Source: Rhodospirillales bacterium (lineage in GTDB: Bacteria; Pseudomonadota; Alphaproteobacteria; Rhodospirillales; Casp-alpha2). Taken from it: DNA of 64,000 nucleotides. The position numbers and the translations under genes were made by a program. Every line of letters starts with the position of its first letter. Position 1 is the stretch's first letter. Positions 44,439-52,877 of the stretch are shown here, piece after piece. Below the pieces are notes generated by a model. It was given only the letters and a program-made list of their open reading frames with translations, made no database searches and had not been told where the DNA came from. The stretch is taken from assembly GCA_023145215.1 (NCBI GenBank), contig JAGLED010000020.1, positions 18,625-82,624 of the forward strand. Direction: 5' to 3'.

Positions 44439-45164
44439 TCAGCCCCCGAAGCGGAAGTAGATGATCCGGTCGAAAGACCGAAGCTCACGCAGCACGTTAA
44501 CGACGCGTCCCGGATCCTCGCTTTCGATGGCGGGGTACATGGACTGGATCGATTCCAGGGTGCCGTCGAACAGCCGCTTGAATTCCGGATCGTCCTCATA
44601 CTTTTCGGGCGCCATGGCGCGGCAGTCCTTCAGCAGCTTTTCGTATGTCTTGCTCTCGTCCGTCACTTGCTGGCGGATGTAGGCGCTGCCCAGGTCGGGC
44701 GGATTGTGCCGTCGCTCGTAAAGGGGCTCGATGGCCCGGTTAAGCTCGGTGATACAGTCGGCATAAAGCCTGACACCGTTCCGTTTGCGAAGGTCGTAAA
44801 TCTGGTCGCGGACCGGTTTCAGGGTCTTGAGCGCCGTTTCCGCGTCACCGTCCTCAGCCTGTTTCAGGGCCTTTTCGAGCGTCGCGTTGATGGCGGTGAG
44901 TGTCGGCACGAACTTCGGGTCGTTCATATAAGCGACCGGTGGCGAGTCCGAGTTGGTCAGGACGACGCTGCCCCAGCTTTCCAGCGCGCTCGCCAGTTCG
45001 AGGGACGCCAGCCCTGCGTTGCCGGTCCGAAGATAGCTCGTCGCCGCGCGGTAGCCGGCATACGCCTCGCTTACCGCCTTGTTGAAGGCGTCCTGATCGG
45101 CGGCATGCGCAAAACCCGTGCCGATTGCCAATAGCAGTGTTAAGACCGTTATGAGACGTCGCAT
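44439..45164 (-). CDS. Exported helical protein inside the sox cluster, function unknown
   Basis: A 241-residue protein with a clear Sec signal (MRRLITVLTLLLAIGTGFAHA). I do not recognise the family. The mature part is predicted helical, with TPR-like stretches around residues 22-60 and 90-130, two cysteines (CITELNRAIE and DCRAMAPEKY), and no heme motif. It is read against the sox genes, between soxV and soxW, with a REP-like element at its 3' end. Composition matches the surroundings, so it is not an obvious insertion. A periplasmic accessory role in sulfur oxidation is inferred from position only. Confidence 0.78.
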   Translation of the reverse strand: MRRLITVLTLLLAIGTGFAHAADQDAFNKAVSEAYAGYRAATSYLRTGNAGLASLELASALESWGSVVLTNSDSPPVAYMNDPKFVPTLTAINATLEKALKQAEDGDAETALKTLKPVRDQIYDLRKRNGVRLYADCITELNRAIEPLYERRHNPPDLGSAYIRQQVTDESKTYEKLLKDCRAMAPEKYEDDPEFKRLFDGTLESIQSMYPAIESEDPGRVVNVLRELRSFDRIIYFRFGG

Positions 45165-45266
45165 CGTGAGGTTCTTTCCGTAGGATTTCGAATTTGCCGT
45201 CTTGGCTGGCGTCGCAAGTCAGCGTAAACTACACATTCGGTTATTGGAATACGTTAGAGGCCTTCC

Positions 45267-45863
45267 GTGCAAGACAATCCGATTTCGCGCCGCCGTTTTC
45301 AACAGTTGGGTTTGGCTGCCGCCGCGTCGGCGATGCTGCCGATGCCGGTCTTGGCCGAGACCGAACTGAAATACAATGACGACGGCCTTATCGTTCAACC
45401 GTGGTTCCTGGAATCGTTCCTGATCATGAACGAGGATCTGGCGGAAGCGACGAAGCACGGAAAGCGGTTCGCGGTGTTCTGGGAACTTAAGGGCTGCCCG
45501 TACTGCAAGGAGACGCATCGCGTCAATCTGGCGAAGCCCGAAATCCTCGACTACATCAAATCCAACTTCACGATCCTGCAGCTCAATATCATCGGCTCGC
45601 GTATCGTCACCGATTTCGACGGCGAGGAACTGTCGGAGCGCGACATGGCGCGCAAGTGGCAGGTCAAGTTCACGCCGACGATCCAGTTCTTCACCGACGA
45701 TGTGGCGGCGGCCGAAGGGCGCACCGGCAAGGAGAACGAAGTCGCGCGCATTCCGGGGTACTTCAAGCCGCAGCATTTCCTGGCGATGTTCAAGTACGTC
45801 GAGGAAAAAGCCTACGAGAAGCAAAAGTTCCACGAATACGTCCGGGCCCAGAAGTCCGGCTGA
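45267..45863 (+). CDS. soxW: Periplasmic thioredoxin SoxW
   Basis: A 198-residue thioredoxin-fold protein with a Tat-like signal (ISRRRFQQLGLAAAASAMLP) and redox motif CPYC (Cys77, Cys80) in FWELKGCPYCKETHRVNL. The cis-Pro loop is VKFTPTIQFF. SoxW is kept reduced by the membrane protein SoxV and reactivates SoxYZ or other thiols. It is divergent from the unknown exported protein and stands 137 bp before soxC. It may have its own promoter in the 102-bp gap. Confidence 0.88.
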   Translation: MQDNPISRRRFQQLGLAAAASAMLPMPVLAETELKYNDDGLIVQPWFLESFLIMNEDLAEATKHGKRFAVFWELKGCPYCKETHRVNLAKPEILDYIKSNFTILQLNIIGSRIVTDFDGEELSERDMARKWQVKFTPTIQFFTDDVAAAEGRTGKENEVARIPGYFKPQHFLAMFKYVEEKAYEKQKFHEYVRAQKSG

Positions 45864-45920
45864 TCGGGCCCGCCGGCCCCGCCCAAGAAAATTGCCGAAA
45901 CCGGCGATCCTTCTCTGGAC

Positions 45921-45961
45921 AACATATTCACATTTTATATAATGAAATTAATGAATATGTT
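45921..45961. promoter_or_regulatory. Inverted-repeat operator in the soxC promoter
   Basis: AACATATTCA (45921-45930) and TGAATATGTT (45952-45961) are perfect 10-bp arms with 21 bases between. The CATATTC and GAATATG cores start exactly 30 bp apart, as before soxX. It ends 39 bp before the soxC start, in an AT-rich spacer. It is a probable binding site for two repressor dimers. Confidence 0.72.
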
Positions 45962-46000
45962 TTATAAGCGGTTGCGCACGCGACCGGGAGGGGCATTGCC

Positions 46001-47290
46001 ATGGGCGAAAAGAAAACCAATCAACTAAAGGACAGTGGGGCGGCGATGCCGCGCCGACGGTTCCTGCAGGCCGGGCTCGCGGGCTCTGCATTGGCCGCCA
46101 CGGGTGCGCTGGGCGGGGCGAAGAGCGCGGCGGCGGCAGGACTCGACATCCCGGACTGGAGCCGCCAACTCGGCGCCAGCGTCGACGACGCGCCTTACGG
46201 GAAGCCGTCGCATCATGAATCCTCGGTGATCCGCCGCAGCGTCGAATGGCTGACCGCGACCCGCGAATCGTCGGTCAACTTCACGCCGCTTTATGCATTG
46301 GAAGGTTTCGTCACCCCCAACGGCATCTGCTTCGAACGTCATCATGGCGGCGCCGCCGATGTCGACCCGGTGGAACATCGGCTGATGATCCACGGCATGG
46401 TCGACCGGCCGCTGCTGTTCACGATGGAGGATCTGCTCCGCCTGCCGCGGGTCTCCAGGTTCTTCTTCCTCGAATGCGCCGCCAACGGCGGTATGGAATG
46501 GCGCAACGCGCAACTCAACGGCGTGCAGTTCACGCACGGGATGATTCACTGCGTGCAGTACACCGGTGTCTCGCTGAAGCTTCTGCTCGAGGAAGCGGGC
46601 GTCAGCACAAAGGCCAAGTGGCTGATGGTCGAAGGCGGCGACAGTGCCGGCATGAACCGTTCCGTGCCGATCGACAAGGCGCTCGACGACTGCATGGTGG
46701 CGTTCGCCATGAACGGCGAGAAACTGCGTGCCGAGCAAGGCTATCCGCTGCGTCTCGTCGTACCCGGGTTCGAAGGCAACATGTGGGTGAAGTGGCTGCG
46801 CCGTATCGAAGTCGGCGACGAAAGCTGGCAGGCGCGTGAGGAAACATCGAAGTACACCGACCTGATGCCCGACGGGCGCGCGCGGCGTTTCACGTGGGAA
46901 ATGGACTGCAAGTCCGTGATCACCAGCCCGTGCCCGGAAAATCCGCTGACCCACAAGGGCCCGAACGTGATTTCCGGTCTGGCATGGTCGGGACGGGGCA
47001 ACGTCAAGCGCGTCGACGTGTCGCTCGACGGCGGCAAGAACTGGGTCGAAGCCCGGATCGAGGGGCCGGTCATGCCGAAGTGCCTGACCCGGTTCTATCT
47101 CGACGGCTGGGAATGGGACGGCAGCGAGGTCTATATGCAGAGCCGCGCCATCGACGATACCGGCTACGTGCAGCCGCAGATGACCGCGCTTCAAAAGGTC
47201 CGCGGCATCAATTCCATCTATCACAATAACGCCATCCAGACGTGGTTCGTGAACAAGACCGGCGAGGTGGAAAATGTCCGTCTCGCTTAA
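46001..47290 (+). CDS. soxC: Sulfane dehydrogenase molybdopterin subunit SoxC
   Basis: A 429-residue molybdenum enzyme of the sulfite-oxidase family. It has a Tat signal ([20 protein letters not shown]), the SUOX-type Moco domain with the molybdenum-ligand Cys159 in [36 protein letters not shown], and a C-terminal dimerisation domain ([22 protein letters not shown]). With SoxD it oxidises the sulfane sulfur held on SoxY and releases six electrons. Having soxCD implies complete oxidation to sulfate without sulfur globules. It overlaps soxD by 17 bp. Confidence 0.96.
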   Translation: MGEKKTNQLKDSGAAMPRRRFLQAGLAGSALAATGALGGAKSAAAAGLDIPDWSRQLGASVDDAPYGKPSHHESSVIRRSVEWLTATRESSVNFTPLYALEGFVTPNGICFERHHGGAADVDPVEHRLMIHGMVDRPLLFTMEDLLRLPRVSRFFFLECAANGGMEWRNAQLNGVQFTHGMIHCVQYTGVSLKLLLEEAGVSTKAKWLMVEGGDSAGMNRSVPIDKALDDCMVAFAMNGEKLRAEQGYPLRLVVPGFEGNMWVKWLRRIEVGDESWQAREETSKYTDLMPDGRARRFTWEMDCKSVITSPCPENPLTHKGPNVISGLAWSGRGNVKRVDVSLDGGKNWVEARIEGPVMPKCLTRFYLDGWEWDGSEVYMQSRAIDDTGYVQPQMTALQKVRGINSIYHNNAIQTWFVNKTGEVENVRLA

Positions 47291-48344
47291 GACTGTTTGC
47301 GCCGCGCTGGCGTTGAGTGTCGTCGCGTCCGGTCCGCTTGTGGCCCAGGAACGTAAATACGATGGCATCGGCCGCACGCCGACGCCGGAAGAAATCAAAA
47401 GCTGGGACATCGACGTCCGTCCGGACGGCATGGGCGCCCCCGAAGGCCACGGCACGGCCGGTGAGGGCGAACGCGTCTATCTGGTCAAGTGCGCGTCGTG
47501 CCACGGTGAGTTCGGCGAAGGCGGCGGTCGTTATCCCGTCCTGATCGGCGGGCACGGCACGCTCAAGAGCATGCGGCCGGAAAAGACCATCGGCAGTTAC
47601 TGGCCCTATGCGTCGACCGTGTTCGATTATGTCAAGCGCGCGATGCCGTTTGGCGACGCGCAGAGCCTGACCGATGACGAGACTTACGCCCTGACGGCGT
47701 ATCTCCTGTTCATGAACGACGTCATCAATGAAGACTTCGCCGTCACCCAGGACAACATCGGCAAGATCGAGATGCCGAACGAAGCCAATTTCTTCATGGA
47801 TCCGCGCCCCGATGCGCAGCCGGAAGGCGGCAAGGCGTGCATGAAGGACTGCAAGACCGAGATCAAGGTCGTCGGCCGGGCCACGGCGCTCGACGTGACG
47901 CCGGAGACCGGGAGCGGCGGCATGGGTGAGGGCGGCTCTGCCCCTGCGGAACAATCGGCCGCCGAGCCCGAACCGAAGAAGGAAGAAGTCGCGGCGGCCC
48001 CTGAAGGTGACGCGGACGCCGGACGTTCGGTATTCAACAAGTGCAAGGCCTGCCACGTGATCGACAGCCCGAAGAACCGGGTCGGACCGAGCCTGCACGG
48101 CGTCTTCGGCCGCGCCGCGGCGAGCTTCGACGGGTTCAAATATTCCAAGGATTTCCAGAAAGCGGGCGATAACGGCCTGGTGTGGGATGACGAATCCCTG
48201 GCTAAGTTCATCGCCGATCCGAAGGGCTATCTGGGGGGCGTCATCGGCAAGGAAAAAGCCAGCACCCGTATGGCGTTCGGCGGTATCCGCAAGGAAGAGG
48301 ACGTGCGCGATCTGATCGCCTACATGAAAGAGGCGGCCAAATAG
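47274..48344 (+). CDS. soxD: Diheme cytochrome SoxD
   Basis: A 356-residue electron-accepting subunit for SoxC. A Sec signal (about residues 1-24) is followed by a first cytochrome c domain with CASCH (Cys73, Cys76, His77), a Pro/Glu/Ala-rich linker (about 205-245), and a second cytochrome c domain with CKACH (Cys257, Cys260, His261) and MAFGG as probable Met ligand. Diheme SoxD is the Paracoccus form. The gene overlaps soxC by 17 bp and ends 29 bp from the convergent arsR-type gene. Confidence 0.95.
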   Translation: MSVSLKTVCAALALSVVASGPLVAQERKYDGIGRTPTPEEIKSWDIDVRPDGMGAPEGHGTAGEGERVYLVKCASCHGEFGEGGGRYPVLIGGHGTLKSMRPEKTIGSYWPYASTVFDYVKRAMPFGDAQSLTDDETYALTAYLLFMNDVINEDFAVTQDNIGKIEMPNEANFFMDPRPDAQPEGGKACMKDCKTEIKVVGRATALDVTPETGSGGMGEGGSAPAEQSAAEPEPKKEEVAAAPEGDADAGRSVFNKCKACHVIDSPKNRVGPSLHGVFGRAAASFDGFKYSKDFQKAGDNGLVWDDESLAKFIADPKGYLGGVIGKEKASTRMAFGGIRKEEDVRDLIAYMKEAAK

Positions 48345-48373
48345 CCTTTAGATTTCCCTAAGTAAACTCGGTG

Positions 48374-48724
48374 TCAGGCTGCGGCGCTGTTACGTGCCGC
48401 AGCCATTTTTTCGCGCGCCGCCTTGGCTTCGGCAGAGCAGAACAGGTTGTACATGACGTCGAGAATCTTGCGGACTTCCTCGGAGGCGAGGGAGTAATAG
48501 ATCGTCTTGCCGTCGCGCCGCGTATCGACCAGTTCGTCGGCACGAAGCCGCGCCAATTGTTGCGACAGGGTCGGCTGGCGCAGACCCAGCGCCGATTCCA
48601 GTTCGGAAACCGACATCTCGCCCTCGCTCAGGTGACACAAAATCAGCAGCCTGTTTTCGTTGCCGAGGGCTTTGAGGAAATCGGCCGCCTCGGTGGCGCC
48701 TGCGAGCATCGCTTGATCGACCAT
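48374..48724 (-). CDS. ArsR-family repressor, BigR/SqrR-like (sox regulator)
   Basis: A 116-residue winged-helix protein. The DNA-reading helix lies in ALGLRQPTLSQQLARLRADELV and the wing in TRRDGKTIYYSLAS. Two cysteines stand out, Cys30 (LLILCHLSEGEMSV) and Cys96 (VMYNLFCSAEA), 66 residues apart. As I recall, this matches the sulfide/persulfide-sensing pair of BigR and SqrR (Cys41/Cys107). Metal-site motifs of classical ArsR are absent. Reactive sulfur would oxidise the pair and lift repression. I chose ATG 48724 (AAGGAAACG site); longer open frames reach into the promoter. Convergent with soxD, it is the likely regulator of the sox operons. Confidence 0.88.
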   Translation of the reverse strand: MVDQAMLAGATEAADFLKALGNENRLLILCHLSEGEMSVSELESALGLRQPTLSQQLARLRADELVDTRRDGKTIYYSLASEEVRKILDVMYNLFCSAEAKAAREKMAAARNSAAA

Positions 48725-48814
48725 GTATTCGTTTCCTTGCCGGGCCCGACGGGCCAGTGCGTACGAATCAATTGTTGCAATGCACGATAATATTTTTCTG
48801 CTGCTTTGACCAGT

Positions 48815-48839
48815 CATATTCGTGGCTGGTGATATATTG
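48815..48839. promoter_or_regulatory. Weak sox-type half-sites upstream of the arsR-type gene
   Basis: CATATTC (48815-48821) is followed by GATATATTG (48831-48839), in the 264-bp AT-rich gap between the repressor and the divergent gene at 48989. The half-site matches the sox operators, but no GAATATG partner lies 30 bp away. It could serve autoregulation. No gene is seen in the gap. Confidence 0.35.
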
Positions 48840-48988
48840 ATTCGTAAAAACAAAATTACCACATTTACAGATGGTAGTTTATTTATGCCGCTATGGAACA
48901 ACACTAGGAATATTGATATTGACTGTTGCCTGGTAGGCTGAATTCGTCCACATTGCATGGCAACGACACCCCTATTGGGAGACACGCC

Positions 48989-49825
48989 ATGAACGAGACA
49001 ATCAGAAAAGTCGATGACCAACGCCATGTCCGGGCCGAGTTGCTGTTTGCGGACCCGTCGGGCGAGGCGCCTTCGGTTCTCATCCCCAAAAGCGATGAGG
49101 GCACCGTCCGCCGAGGTGGGCTCGATCACCGTGAAGTGCTGATCGCCAGCGGCCGCGATATCGCAGATACGTTCGATGTCGACAAAGAGGGCTTCTCATT
49201 CCTGACTGGTGCCAGCACCGTTGAGAACTTCGAGGACGAAGCCGAGGTCGAGCGGGTCTACTATCCCGAGATCAAGAAAATCGTAGCCGACGCCACGGGA
49301 GCCGCCGAGGTCGAGATCTTCGACCATACCATCCGCGTCACCGACCCGAACACCGGGTATCGCCGTCCGGCGAGCCATGCCCACAACGACTATACAGAGA
49401 CGTCCGGCCCGAAACGCCTTCGCGACATGATCGGCGATGAACGCGCCGACGCTTGGTCCAAGGACCGGATCGTGCAGATCAATGTCTGGAGGCCGATCGC
49501 CGAGCCCGTTCTGCAGATGCCGCTGGCGATTCTGGATGCGTCGAGTACCGAACCCAGCGATCTGATCGAGACGACGATCACCAACGAACGCCAGAACGGC
49601 CGCGTCGGCCAGATTTACAGTGTCGCGCACCGTGACGGCCAGCGCTGGTTCTACTTCCCGGAAATGACCACCCGCGAGGCGATCCTGATCAAGGGCTACG
49701 ATAGTCTCAAGGACGGCCGTGCGCGGTTTACGCCGCATTCGGCGTTCGTCCATCCCGAGACGCCGGAGGGTGCGCCGCCGCGCCGCTCGATAGAGGTGCG
49801 GACCTTCGCCCGCGTTTCCACCTGA
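48989..49825 (+). CDS. CmcJ/NvfI-type non-heme oxygenase-like protein
   Basis: A 278-residue protein resembling the CmcJ/AsaB/GA4-desaturase group. Recognisable parts are FDHTIRVTDPNTGYRRPASHAHNDYTETSGPKRL (about residues 118-152), KDRIVQINVWRPIAEPVLQMPLAILDAS, QRWFYFPEMTTREAILIKGYDS and a final FTPHSAFVHPETPEGAPPRRSIEVRTFA. The HxD pair (HAHND) and a later His (PHSAFVHP) could form a 2-His-1-carboxylate iron site. The substrate is unknown. ATG 48989 follows GGGAG. The next gene (GFA family) is 16 bp downstream, so the two probably form an operon. Confidence 0.8.
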   Translation: MNETIRKVDDQRHVRAELLFADPSGEAPSVLIPKSDEGTVRRGGLDHREVLIASGRDIADTFDVDKEGFSFLTGASTVENFEDEAEVERVYYPEIKKIVADATGAAEVEIFDHTIRVTDPNTGYRRPASHAHNDYTETSGPKRLRDMIGDERADAWSKDRIVQINVWRPIAEPVLQMPLAILDASSTEPSDLIETTITNERQNGRVGQIYSVAHRDGQRWFYFPEMTTREAILIKGYDSLKDGRARFTPHSAFVHPETPEGAPPRRSIEVRTFARVST

Positions 49826-49841
49826 CGCGAAAGGGGTCGCC

Positions 49842-50249
49842 ATGACGGACCGCCATGTTACGGGAAGCTGCCTGTGCGGCGGCGTCGAATACAGCGTCGC
49901 CGAATTCATCCGGCCCGTCGTCGGGTGCCACTGCAATCAATGCCGAAAGACGTCGGGTCACTTCGTCGCGGCGACCAAGGCGCGAAACCGCGACCTGACA
50001 ATGATCCGCGACGACACGCTGACCTGGTTCAGATCGTCCGGCGCGGCGGAGCGGGGGTTCTGCAGCAGATGCGGCAGCAACCTGTTCTGGCGTCACGTCG
50101 ACGGGGATACGACATCCATCATGGCCGGCACGCTGGACGCCCCGACCGGCCTCAAGCTGGCGTTCCACATTTTCAAGGGAAGTGCCGGCGACTATTACGA
50201 ATTCAACGATGGTCTGCCGGCATACGAAGAAGGTGGTGAGCGTCTATGA
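49842..50249 (+). CDS. GFA-family zinc protein
   Basis: A 135-residue protein of the glutathione-dependent formaldehyde-activating (Gfa/CENP-V) family. The zinc cysteines are in GSCLCGGVEY, VGCHCNQCRKTSG and FCSRCGSNLFW, then KGSAGDYYEFNDGLPAY closes the domain. Most members have unproved function, and spontaneous glutathione-formaldehyde adduct formation is the family's nominal role. It follows the CmcJ-like gene by 16 bp. Its end overlaps the convergent znuA stop by 6 bp. Confidence 0.9.
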   Translation: MTDRHVTGSCLCGGVEYSVAEFIRPVVGCHCNQCRKTSGHFVAATKARNRDLTMIRDDTLTWFRSSGAAERGFCSRCGSNLFWRHVDGDTTSIMAGTLDAPTGLKLAFHIFKGSAGDYYEFNDGLPAYEEGGERL

Positions 50250-51188
50250 CATATCTTCGTAGCAAGTTCTGATCGCAAACCCCATCAGCCGCATCAGCTG
50301 GGGATAGAGTTCGGGGCCGGGGCTGAGCCGCGCGCCCAGCGGATCGATGGTGTCCGGCTTGGCCTTCGTACCCTCCGTCAGCAAACGGGTGAACGTGTCC
50401 GCAAACTGCGGTTCGGCGAACACGCACGGCACGCGGTATTCGGCGATCATGCGGCGCACCTCGCTGACGCGCCCGGGAGACGGTTTGTGTTCCGGCGTGA
50501 CCGAGAGCGCGATGAAATCCCTGAGGCCGTAGTGCTCCGTGAAGTGGCGATAGGCCTCGTGCAGGACCACCAGGTATTCGTCGTGCATCGGTGACACCAG
50601 GCGGCGGACCTCCGCATCGACATCGATCAGCTCATCGATGGCCCGGTCGCGGTTCTTGTTTATCCGTGCCGCCTGAGCGGGAACGATCGTCGCCATGACA
50701 TCGGCGATCCGCTCAATCATGCCGACAGCGTGTTCGGGCGAAAGCCAGATATGCGGGTCGCTGCCGCCGTGCTCGTGTCCCTGACCGTGCGCCTGTCCTT
50801 CGCCATGCGTCCGGGTGTCGGCGTCCACTTTGGTTTCGTTGTGTTGTTCTCCGACGTTCATCAGGCCGACGACGCGGGCCGACGGGGAAAGGGTTTCCAG
50901 CGGCTTGACCATGAATGTTTCGAGCTCTGGCCCGATCCAGAACACCACGTCCGCATCGGCAAGCGCCTTGGCGTCCGACGGACGCAGCGCGTGGCCATGC
51001 GGCGAACTGGCGCCCCTGACCACGAGGTAGGGATCGGAGACTCCGTCCAGCACCATCGCGACAAGGGAATGCAGCGGCTTGACCGTGGCGACGACGCGGG
51101 GCGCTTCGGCCCAAGCGGGTGAAGCCGGTAAACCGAGGGCGAGAACGATCGCGCAGAGAATGGCCGCAGGGAATTTATGCAATATCAC
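50244..51188 (-). CDS. znuA: Zinc ABC transporter periplasmic binding protein ZnuA
   Basis: A 314-residue zinc-binding protein with a Sec signal (about residues 1-28). The cluster A-I fold shows VATVKPLHSLVAMVLDGV, ASSPHGHALRPSDAKAL and the flexible His-rich loop near residues 120-145 (HGEGQAHGQGHEHGGSDPHIWLSPEHA). Later His and Asp/Glu ligands fit EAYRHFTEHYGL. It delivers zinc to ZnuB. It is divergent from znuC across 53 bp holding a Zur-like box. It begins at GTG 51188, or TTG 51182 just downstream of AAGG. Confidence 0.94.
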   Translation of the reverse strand: MILHKFPAAILCAIVLALGLPASPAWAEAPRVVATVKPLHSLVAMVLDGVSDPYLVVRGASSPHGHALRPSDAKALADADVVFWIGPELETFMVKPLETLSPSARVVGLMNVGEQHNETKVDADTRTHGEGQAHGQGHEHGGSDPHIWLSPEHAVGMIERIADVMATIVPAQAARINKNRDRAIDELIDVDAEVRRLVSPMHDEYLVVLHEAYRHFTEHYGLRDFIALSVTPEHKPSPGRVSEVRRMIAEYRVPCVFAEPQFADTFTRLLTEGTKAKPDTIDPLGARLSPGPELYPQLMRLMGFAIRTCYEDMS

Positions 51189-51224
51189 AGCCTTGTAATC
51201 GATATTGTGTCGTGCCGGTGAATT

Positions 51225-51239
51225 TGTAATTATATAACA
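51225..51239. promoter_or_regulatory. Zur box in the znuA-znuC divergent promoter
   Basis: TGTAATTATATAACA is an imperfect palindrome (5 of 7 pairs), close to the TGTTATA-type Zur boxes of Alphaproteobacteria. It ends 2 bp before the znuC start codon and may include its -10 hexamer (TATATA, 51231-51236). Zinc-loaded Zur, encoded downstream, would block transcription. Confidence 0.65.
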
Positions 51240-51241
51240 TC

Positions 51242-52069
51242 ATGGATTCTACCGTTCAATCGACCGTCCCGTCAGGGCAGCCTTTGATCGCTGCCCGTGG
51301 GGTTGGAGTCAAGCGCGCCCAGCGCTGGCTGATCCGGAATGTCGACCTGACCGTACACCCGGGCGAGATCGTGACCCTGATCGGTCCGAACGGGTCTGGC
51401 AAGAGCACGACCGTGCGGACGATCCTGGGTCTGATCCGGCACGATGTCGGTACGATCGAGCGCGCGCCGGGACTCACTGTCGGTTACGTGCCGCAGAAAC
51501 TGTCTATCGACTGGACCATGCCGCTCACGGCCCGGCGTTTCATGACGCTGACCGGCCGGCACCCGGTAGCGGCCATCGACGCGGCGCTTGACGAGGTCGG
51601 TCTGACGGCTTTTTCAGACCGCGACGTGCAGGTCCTGTCCGGCGGAGAGTTCCAGCGTCTGTTGCTGGCCCGCGCCATCATCGGTCAACCGGACCTGTTG
51701 GTGCTGGACGAGCCCGTCCAGGGCGTCGACGCGACCGGCGAGATCGCGCTCTACGAACTGATCGCCGGGCTCAGGCATCGTCTGGGATGCGGCGTGCTTC
51801 TGATCTCGCACGATCTTCACATCGTCATGGCGGCGACGGATACGGTGATCTGCCTGAACGGCCATGTGTGCTGTTCCGGCTCGCCGAAGGCGGTTGCCGA
51901 GAGCCCGGAATACCGCACCCTGTTCGGATCCCGCGCCGCCGAGGCGCTGGCGATCTATCACCACCATCACGATCACGCGCACCTGCCGGACGGCACCGTC
52001 GTCAAAAGCGGCGACGCCGACGACCACGTCGCTTGCACGCACCCGGAGCATCACCATGATCATGGATGA
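51242..52069 (+). CDS. znuC: Zinc ABC transporter ATPase ZnuC
   Basis: A 275-residue ABC ATPase. It shows Walker A (LIGPNGSGKSTTVRTIL), the signature LSGGEFQRLLLARAI, Walker B (LLVLDEPVQGVD) and the switch His (LLISHDLHIV). The C-terminus carries His-rich runs (YHHHHDHAHLPDG; HPEHHHDHG) that may bind zinc. ATG 51242 has no ribosome site and lies about 6 bp after a TATATA -10 candidate, so translation may be leaderless. It overlaps znuB by 14 bp. Confidence 0.94.
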   Translation: MDSTVQSTVPSGQPLIAARGVGVKRAQRWLIRNVDLTVHPGEIVTLIGPNGSGKSTTVRTILGLIRHDVGTIERAPGLTVGYVPQKLSIDWTMPLTARRFMTLTGRHPVAAIDAALDEVGLTAFSDRDVQVLSGGEFQRLLLARAIIGQPDLLVLDEPVQGVDATGEIALYELIAGLRHRLGCGVLLISHDLHIVMAATDTVICLNGHVCCSGSPKAVAESPEYRTLFGSRAAEALAIYHHHHDHAHLPDGTVVKSGDADDHVACTHPEHHHDHG

Positions 52070-52877
52070 ATTCCTGATCCGCGCGTTGTTGGCGGGTGTT
52101 GGCGTGGCGATCATCGCCGGCCCGCTGGGATGTTTCATCGTCTGGCGCAGGATGGCGTACTTCGGCGACACCATGGCGCATTCGGCATTATTGGGCGTTG
52201 CGCTGGCGGTACTGATGGATGTCTCGATCACCGGGGCGGTATTCGTGGTCGCGGCGCTGGGGGCGTTGGCGCTGATCGCCTTGCAGCGGCGCGCGCCGCT
52301 TTCATCCGATGCGCTGCTGGGGATTCTGTCCCACTCGACGCTGGCACTGGGGATCGTCATCGTCGCGATGATGACGTGGCTTCGGATCGATCTCATGGCG
52401 TTCCTGTTCGGCGATATTCTGGCGGTGTCATGGGCGGACATCATCCTGATCTACGGCGGCGGCGCGGTGGTTCTGGGTATTCTGGCCATGATCTGGCGGC
52501 CGCTGCTGGCGGGCACCGTCAGTGGGGAACTCGCGGCGGCGGAAGGACTGCACCCCGAACGCGCGCGCATCATCTTCATGCTGTTGATGGCTGCGGTGAT
52601 CGCTATCGCCATGAAGGTGGTCGGCATCCTTCTGATCACCTCGCTGCTGATCATCCCCGCGGCGACGGCAAGACGTTTCGCGCGCGGCCCCGAAATGATG
52701 GCGGTACTGGCGGCGACGGCGGGCGTGGTCTCGGTCATGGCCGGGCTCAGTGGATCGCTCGCGTTCGATACCCCGTCGGGGCCCAGTATCGTTTGCGCCG
52801 CGGCGCTTATTTTCTTGATGAGTCTCATCCCGACCGGGCTCAAGCGCGGTCCGGCACATGAGGGAAACATGCGATGA
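52056..52877 (+). CDS. znuB: Zinc ABC transporter permease ZnuB
   Basis: A 273-residue membrane protein of the ABC-3 family with about seven to eight hydrophobic segments. Markers are FIVWRRMAYFGDTMAHSALLGVAL, the EAA-like cytoplasmic loop GELAAAEGLHPERARIIF, and KVVGILLITSLLIIPAATAR. I chose ATG 52056 behind CCGGAG; ATG 52062 is also in frame. The frame opens further upstream, but that part is His/Thr-rich shadow of znuC. It overlaps the start of zur by 4 bp (ATGA). Confidence 0.94.
   Translation: MIMDEFLIRALLAGVGVAIIAGPLGCFIVWRRMAYFGDTMAHSALLGVALAVLMDVSITGAVFVVAALGALALIALQRRAPLSSDALLGILSHSTLALGIVIVAMMTWLRIDLMAFLFGDILAVSWADIILIYGGGAVVLGILAMIWRPLLAGTVSGELAAAEGLHPERARIIFMLLMAAVIAIAMKVVGILLITSLLIIPAATARRFARGPEMMAVLAATAGVVSVMAGLSGSLAFDTPSGPSIVCAAALIFLMSLIPTGLKRGPAHEGNMR

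Noticed and set aside
48725..49129. Long N-terminal extension of the ArsR-type repressor
   Set aside because: The upstream open frame crosses the AT-rich promoter and the start of the divergent gene. ATG 48724 has a ribosome site and gives the normal family length.
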